Positions 60,019 to 64,000 of a stretch of 64,000 nt of DNA are shown piece after piece. The first letter of the stretch is position 1. Every line of letters starts with the position of its first letter. Position numbers and translations under genes: made by a program. Source of the stretch: Castor canadensis (Eukaryota > Chordata > Mammalia > Rodentia > Castoridae); assembly GCF_047511655.1 (NCBI RefSeq), contig NC_133394.1, forward strand, positions 109,884,343 through 109,948,342, given 5' to 3'. Below the pieces are notes generated by a model, which saw only the letters and a program-made list of their open reading frames with translations, was not told the DNA's origin and searched no databases.

Positions 60019-60433
60019 AAGTACAAGGTCCAAATTGTAGTGGATTATATGGCTCAGAAAAAGACAAAAATGAGTTCTAACAGCTTTTCAAAAAATTTGG
60101 ATCATGCAGAGGAGATGGATGATTTAAGCAGGATTCTTTTGAGGGTTTGAAATCTGGGATATGTTTATAGACCAAGAGGAGCTAAGAGTGAGCAGAAAGT
60201 AAAGGTACATGAGACAAAGCAATTATTTTGTTTACAGCCCCAAAAGTTGGTGGATTTAAAAAGATAAAATTTTCCTGTAGTTTCTGAAACTATGGAAGAG
60301 GTAAGGATGAATGAGGCTATCCTTGTGGAGACAGTGCAGAAACTATAAAAGTAAATAAAGATCACATTTGAAGACATTTTAAAAAGCATTCTACATTACT
60401 AATTGTCATACCTTTCTATTGCTCTCCTTGTAA

Positions 60434-60633
60434 TTTTTTTTTTTTTTTTTTTTTTTTTTTGCAGTACTGGTGTTTGAACTCAGGGTTTACACCTTGAGCC
60501 ACTCCACCAGCCCTTTCCTTTGAAGGGATTTTTTGAGATAGGTTCTCATGAACTATTTGCCCAGGCTGGCTCCCAACTGCGATCCTCCTGATCTCTGCCT
60601 CCTGAGTAGCTAAGATTACAGGCATGAGCCACC
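60434..60633 (-). mobile_element. Dimeric B1-ID SINE, antisense
   Basis: A T run (60434-60460) marks the A tail. The ID unit follows ('gtttgaactcagggtttaca', 'cttgagccactccaccag'), then a T-rich linker, then the 7SL-derived half ('gcccaggctggctcccaact', 'gcctcctgagtagctaagat', 'tacaggcatgagccacc'). Transcription would be by RNA polymerase III from boxes in the tRNA- and 7SL-like parts. Its low divergence suggests a young copy. Confidence 0.9.
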
Positions 60634-61046
60634 TATGATGTGAATTTGTCTTTTCCCCCCAGCAGTAGGCTAAGCTCTCTGTGCTATGCATGCTAGGCCC
60701 AAACTAAAACACCTCCAGCTGCATTGAGTGCAAGAGCAACTTATGGAGCATGATTTAAAATGTGAAACTTAGGTTCATTGTTAACAACAATGGTTAAAAT
60801 AAAAGCTAACACATGGTCAGTACATGGTCCAGTTGAAGCTGAAGTATGTGACTATTTAGTGACAATAGTCACACAAAATGTGGTGTTTGTTTGCATGTTT
60901 GTTTTGTAAGAGTTAACAAAAATTCAAGCAGAAGAACAGAAAAGGAAAGTTATAGAACTAACTCATGAGTGAGATTTTTTCTGACTAGGTCAGAAGGATA
61001 ACTAGTTGAACAAAGAATTAAATATGTTGTTAAGAAAACAGTTCAA

Positions 61047-61240
61047 TGCCGATGCCTGCAATCCTAGCTACTCAGGAGGCAGAGATCAAGAGGATAGTGG
61101 TTCAAAGCCAGCCTGAACAAATACTTCCAAGAGACTCTATCTCAAAAAACCCTTCACAAAAATAAGGCTGGTAGAGTGGCTCAAGGTGAAGGCCTTGAGT
61201 TGAAGCCCTAGTACAGCAAAAAAAAAAAAAAAAAAAAAAT
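61047..61240 (+). mobile_element. Dimeric B1-ID SINE, sense, with TSD
   Basis: The B1-like half ('tgcctgcaatcctagctact', 'caggaggcagagatcaagag') is joined by an A-rich linker to the ID unit ('ggctggtagagtggctcaag') and a 20+ base A tail. The TSD 'gaaaacagttcaa' (61034-61046) and 'gagaacagttgaa' (61241-61253) differs at two sites. Confidence 0.92.
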
Positions 61241-61253
61241 GAGAACAGTTGAA

Positions 61254-63309
61254 AGATTTACCATTAATTTTTGAATAAAGAAAGAAGAGAAACCAGAAAG
61301 TGATGATGCATTTTGTAATAAACAGGGCATTCAAGCAACTCTAAGACCAAGGGGTGACAATAAGTAGGGCTTCTTTGATCCCTATTTAGTATCCCACCCC
61401 ATATGCACTAGGGACCATGTCCAAAATAAGAAGATGAATTGAAGACCCACTGTCTGCTGAGATGAAGCAGAAGCACTGGGCTGTCTATTTCACTTATTCA
61501 ATGGAAGTTTCAGGTTCCCTGGGGAGAATTCTCAAAGTTCAGGGTGAGATGAAGTTTCTCTTATCCCCTTTTATTTCTCATGTGGGAGTCACTCCTTCCT
61601 TTCAGATCAGAGTTCCACAATATTTATGACTTAAACTACTTCCATTGACATGACTTATTGATAAACTTTGGATATCAACATTGAAGTTTAGAGCTGAGAA
61701 CATTATGCCTTAGTTACAAAAAAATGAAAATAAAAACCAGTAGAGAAGATCCCTTTAATTGAAACACTTAGGAAAAACTTGGACTTTCCTGTTTTAAGCT
61801 ATTTTAAAACAAATGTAATATTCAAGATGTAACATTCTTTTGGTACAATAAAATAACTTAGTAGAACATATATTTATTTCTCCACGAGTTGAACAGAGTT
61901 TAATCATTAATACTCTTGTAAGAAAATAAAATGGAATAATGAATCACAAGTACAGATATGCTGAATTTGATCAGTGTTTGTCTTCAGAAGGAGTAAATAA
62001 TAGAGCAACCCCCACTCTGCAATATCTGTGTATCACAACATTCTGTCACCCAGGCATGGGGATTAATGCAGACTTCTGAGAAGAAGCAGGACTTCATGCC
62101 CCCTGAAGAACTGTTAAATAATTCTTTACAGTGTAAATGTCACTTTATCCAGTAGCAGCTCAATACTTTCTCAGGGAAGAACTGGCCTGATCCTCAGCCT
62201 CCTCCTCTGATAAGGAAACTAACAGTAGTTCATTTCATTAATCACTCTAACTGGCAGGGGAAAGAGAATAGTATTTGGAAAAAGAATATTTGATTGAATA
62301 TTTTACATGTTTTCTAATGTAATCCTTAAAACACAATTGTAAAACCTATTCCAAAGAAGAAAACTTTGCTCTAATAGTTTAGTATAAGTTCTGATGTCAA
62401 ATACAAATTAAACTCAGTTTAATTCTGATTATTTGATTGACTGTATTATCCCGAAGTCCACTCAGCTGTCTGCTTTCTCACATGTTTTATTAGGAGGAAG
62501 CAATGATTCAAAACCCCTTATTCCAAAGTCAAGTGAATTTGAATATTTCCAGTAAATATTCCTTTAAGCAAAAATACTCATGTGTAGCAATACCAAACAA
62601 TGAATGAAAATGTTTATGGCCACCCATCCTTAAGAGAATATCAAACTTTGAGGAATAATTATGCCTATTAGCAGCCCGCAGAATCTTAATTTGGTTTTTG
62701 ATTAAATGACCCCTTTCCTTCTTCAGATGACACAGGCTGAAAGTCACCCTCCAATGGAATATTGTTAAAATGCTTATCTCCTTCCAGTGAGGTTAGAAAA
62801 TGAAGTAAGGCTTCACTTCAGAGTGAGGCTGATAAATTGGAGCAGAAGAGTAGCAAGAGACAGTGAAGAATATAGGGTGAAAGGTCATCACAAACAAATC
62901 AACATCACCACAATACAAAGACAGAGAGACAGCCTGGATTATTCTCAACCCTCAGGCTCCTCACCATAAAATGAGTTTTGTTAGATGACCTCTTATCTCT
63001 TTGATAAGAATCCATGAGGGATGATGCCAAAAGTTTTTTTGTTGTTACTGTTTTTGTTTTTGTTTTTAATTTCAGGGAAGAAAGTTTATTCTTTGTCCAA
63101 AAACCAAATCAGTACATAACATAGCAGAACAATACAGTTACCAAAAACAGAACAAATGAAATAACATTAGAGAGAAACAAAACTATATACCATAAACGAC
63201 AATCAGAAAGAAAACCAGAGCACATATGCAGGGGTCATTTTGGTGGCTGGCATTTTCTTAAACACAGACAAGTGTTGCTTTTGGCACTGTTTGGTACCCT
63301 TGATTTCTG
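61254..63309. other. Unassigned sequence
   Basis: No gene. A weak MIR-like piece ('cctcaccataaaatgag' then 'ttttgttagatgacctc') lies at 62945-63030. A (GTTTTT)n run at 63038-63068 precedes 'aaagtttattctttg', whose complement has AATAAA and could be the 3' end of an old retrocopy on the minus strand. Confidence 0.4.
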
Positions 63310-63405
63310 GCATAGAAAGCATCCTCAGGGAGCTTGTTATAAATGCAAATTTCCAGCCACACCTCAGATCTACTGAATCATCTCCATTTAACAAGATCAC
63401 AAGTT
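63310..63405 (+). repeat. hAT (MER20-like) DNA transposon fragment
   Basis: 'cagggagcttgttataaatg' then 'caaatttccagccacacctc' and 'agatctactgaatcatctcc' follow a widespread non-autonomous hAT element. The 65-codon minus frame over it is a shadow. Confidence 0.65.
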
Positions 63406-63625
63406 ACTGACTGGTAAACCAATTGGTACTTCTTCCTTCCTGTTTATGCCTTTTCTATGTATGATGCCAAAGTTTTATACAATTAAACAAGTTAGGGAAT
63501 TCTATAGACTGTTCCCTTTTCCAGGAGATCCATAATGCATAGTAGCAACCTAAAACTCCATTTAAAAACCTATTCAATTTTACTAGCCTTTATTTTTCCA
63601 AGTGTATTTCTATTCCTCTACCTTA
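63406..63625. other. Unassigned sequence
   Basis: A short flank between the hAT fragment and the LTR; nothing recognised. Confidence 0.4.
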
Positions 63626-64000
63626 TGACTTGAATCTGGAATGTTTCCCACAGGCTCATGCTTTGAATGCTTGACACAAATTAGTTGTGTTACTTTGGAA
63701 GGTGATGCAATCTACAGGCGATAGATTGGAAGAAGTAGGTCACTGGGGTCATGACTTTGATGGTTATAAAGTGGTCCATGGTCACTTCCTCATTTCTTCC
63801 TGTCCTCCATAAGGTGAATTTCTACTGCCACATGTTCCTACCTCCATAACCCTCTGACTCACCATTGGTCCAGAACTATGAACTGTGTACTGAAATCTCT
63901 GAAACTATGAACTCAAATAAATCTTCCCTTAAGTTGTTTGTGTCAAGTATTTTGTTGTAGCAACAAAAAGTCTTACTAACATAGAAAATTGGTATCAGAG
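63626..64000 (+). mobile_element. MaLR element: 5' LTR and primer-binding site, continuing out of the window
   Basis: The LTR starts 'tgacttgaatctggaatgtt'. It has 'tgtcactgggg'-like and 'gactttgatggttataaa' segments in its middle, a polyA signal in 'actcaaataaatcttccctt' (about 63911-63930) and ends 'cttactaaca' at 63981. It is followed by 'tggtatcagag' at 63990-64000, matching the position and sequence of the primer-binding site of ERVL/MaLR elements (tRNA-Leu type). LTR length is 356 bp. It resembles the ORR1-type rodent MaLR group. It is an old, non-coding relic in what is visible. Confidence 0.7.

Overview
This is a stretch of mammalian, almost certainly rodent, nuclear DNA that is AT-rich and built largely from transposable elements. 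No functional host protein-coding gene, rRNA or tRNA gene can be supported. The longest open frames are relics of LINE-1 ORF2 or shadows of repeat sequence. The rodent assignment rests on dimeric SINEs with a B1-like (7SL-derived) 5' half joined to an ID-like (tRNA-derived) 3' half. Their diagnostic 3' unit reads, in antisense, 'cttgagccactccaccag'. Together with an L1 family whose 3' end carries 'acaatgtatgcacatgtg', this fits best with Castorimorpha (beaver or kangaroo-rat side). The exact species is inference.

Layout. 1-1.3 kb: 3' end of a young L1. 1.3-9.3 kb: mostly unassigned sequence with MIR fragments. 9.3-14 kb: ancient LINE sequence holding a MIR that itself holds an ID SINE, then an ancient L1M ORF2 split by a rodent L1 with a 14-bp target-site duplication (TSD). 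16.4-19.4 kb: a hAT fossil, an ID SINE with a (CA)n tail, an L1 scrap and a MaLR LTR. 19.4-25.4 kb: a structurally full-length but dead L1, with a 5'UTR containing ~100-bp tandem monomers, a deleted ORF1, a broken ORF2, a 3'UTR and a TSD. 25.7-29.3 kb: ancient LINE remains. 30.5 kb: a 47-bp L1 insertion with a 16-bp TSD. 33.2-33.7 kb: a possible solo LTR. 35.4-38 kb: ancient L1M on the minus strand with younger insertions. 38.2-44.4 kb: an older near-complete rodent L1 on the plus strand carrying two further L1 insertions. 44.8-50.3 kb: a near-complete ancient L1M on the minus strand, also with insertions. 51.1-51.7 kb: an ERVL/MaLR-type LTR. 54.5-57.7 kb: an L1 nested inside an L1. 60-61.3 kb: two inverted B1-ID SINEs. 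63.3-64 kb: a hAT fossil and the 5' LTR of a MaLR element, with its primer-binding site at the window edge.

Nothing here forms an operon, pathway or host gene system. The content is a layered record of retrotransposition, datable by nesting: ancient L1M/MIR/hAT, then MaLR and older rodent L1, then younger rodent L1 and B1-ID SINEs. The points most worth checking are the monomer-bearing L1 5'UTR, the 47-bp L1 insertion, and three short splice-site-bounded segments that might be real exons. Family names come from remembered consensus patterns, without a database search, so subfamily labels are approximate.
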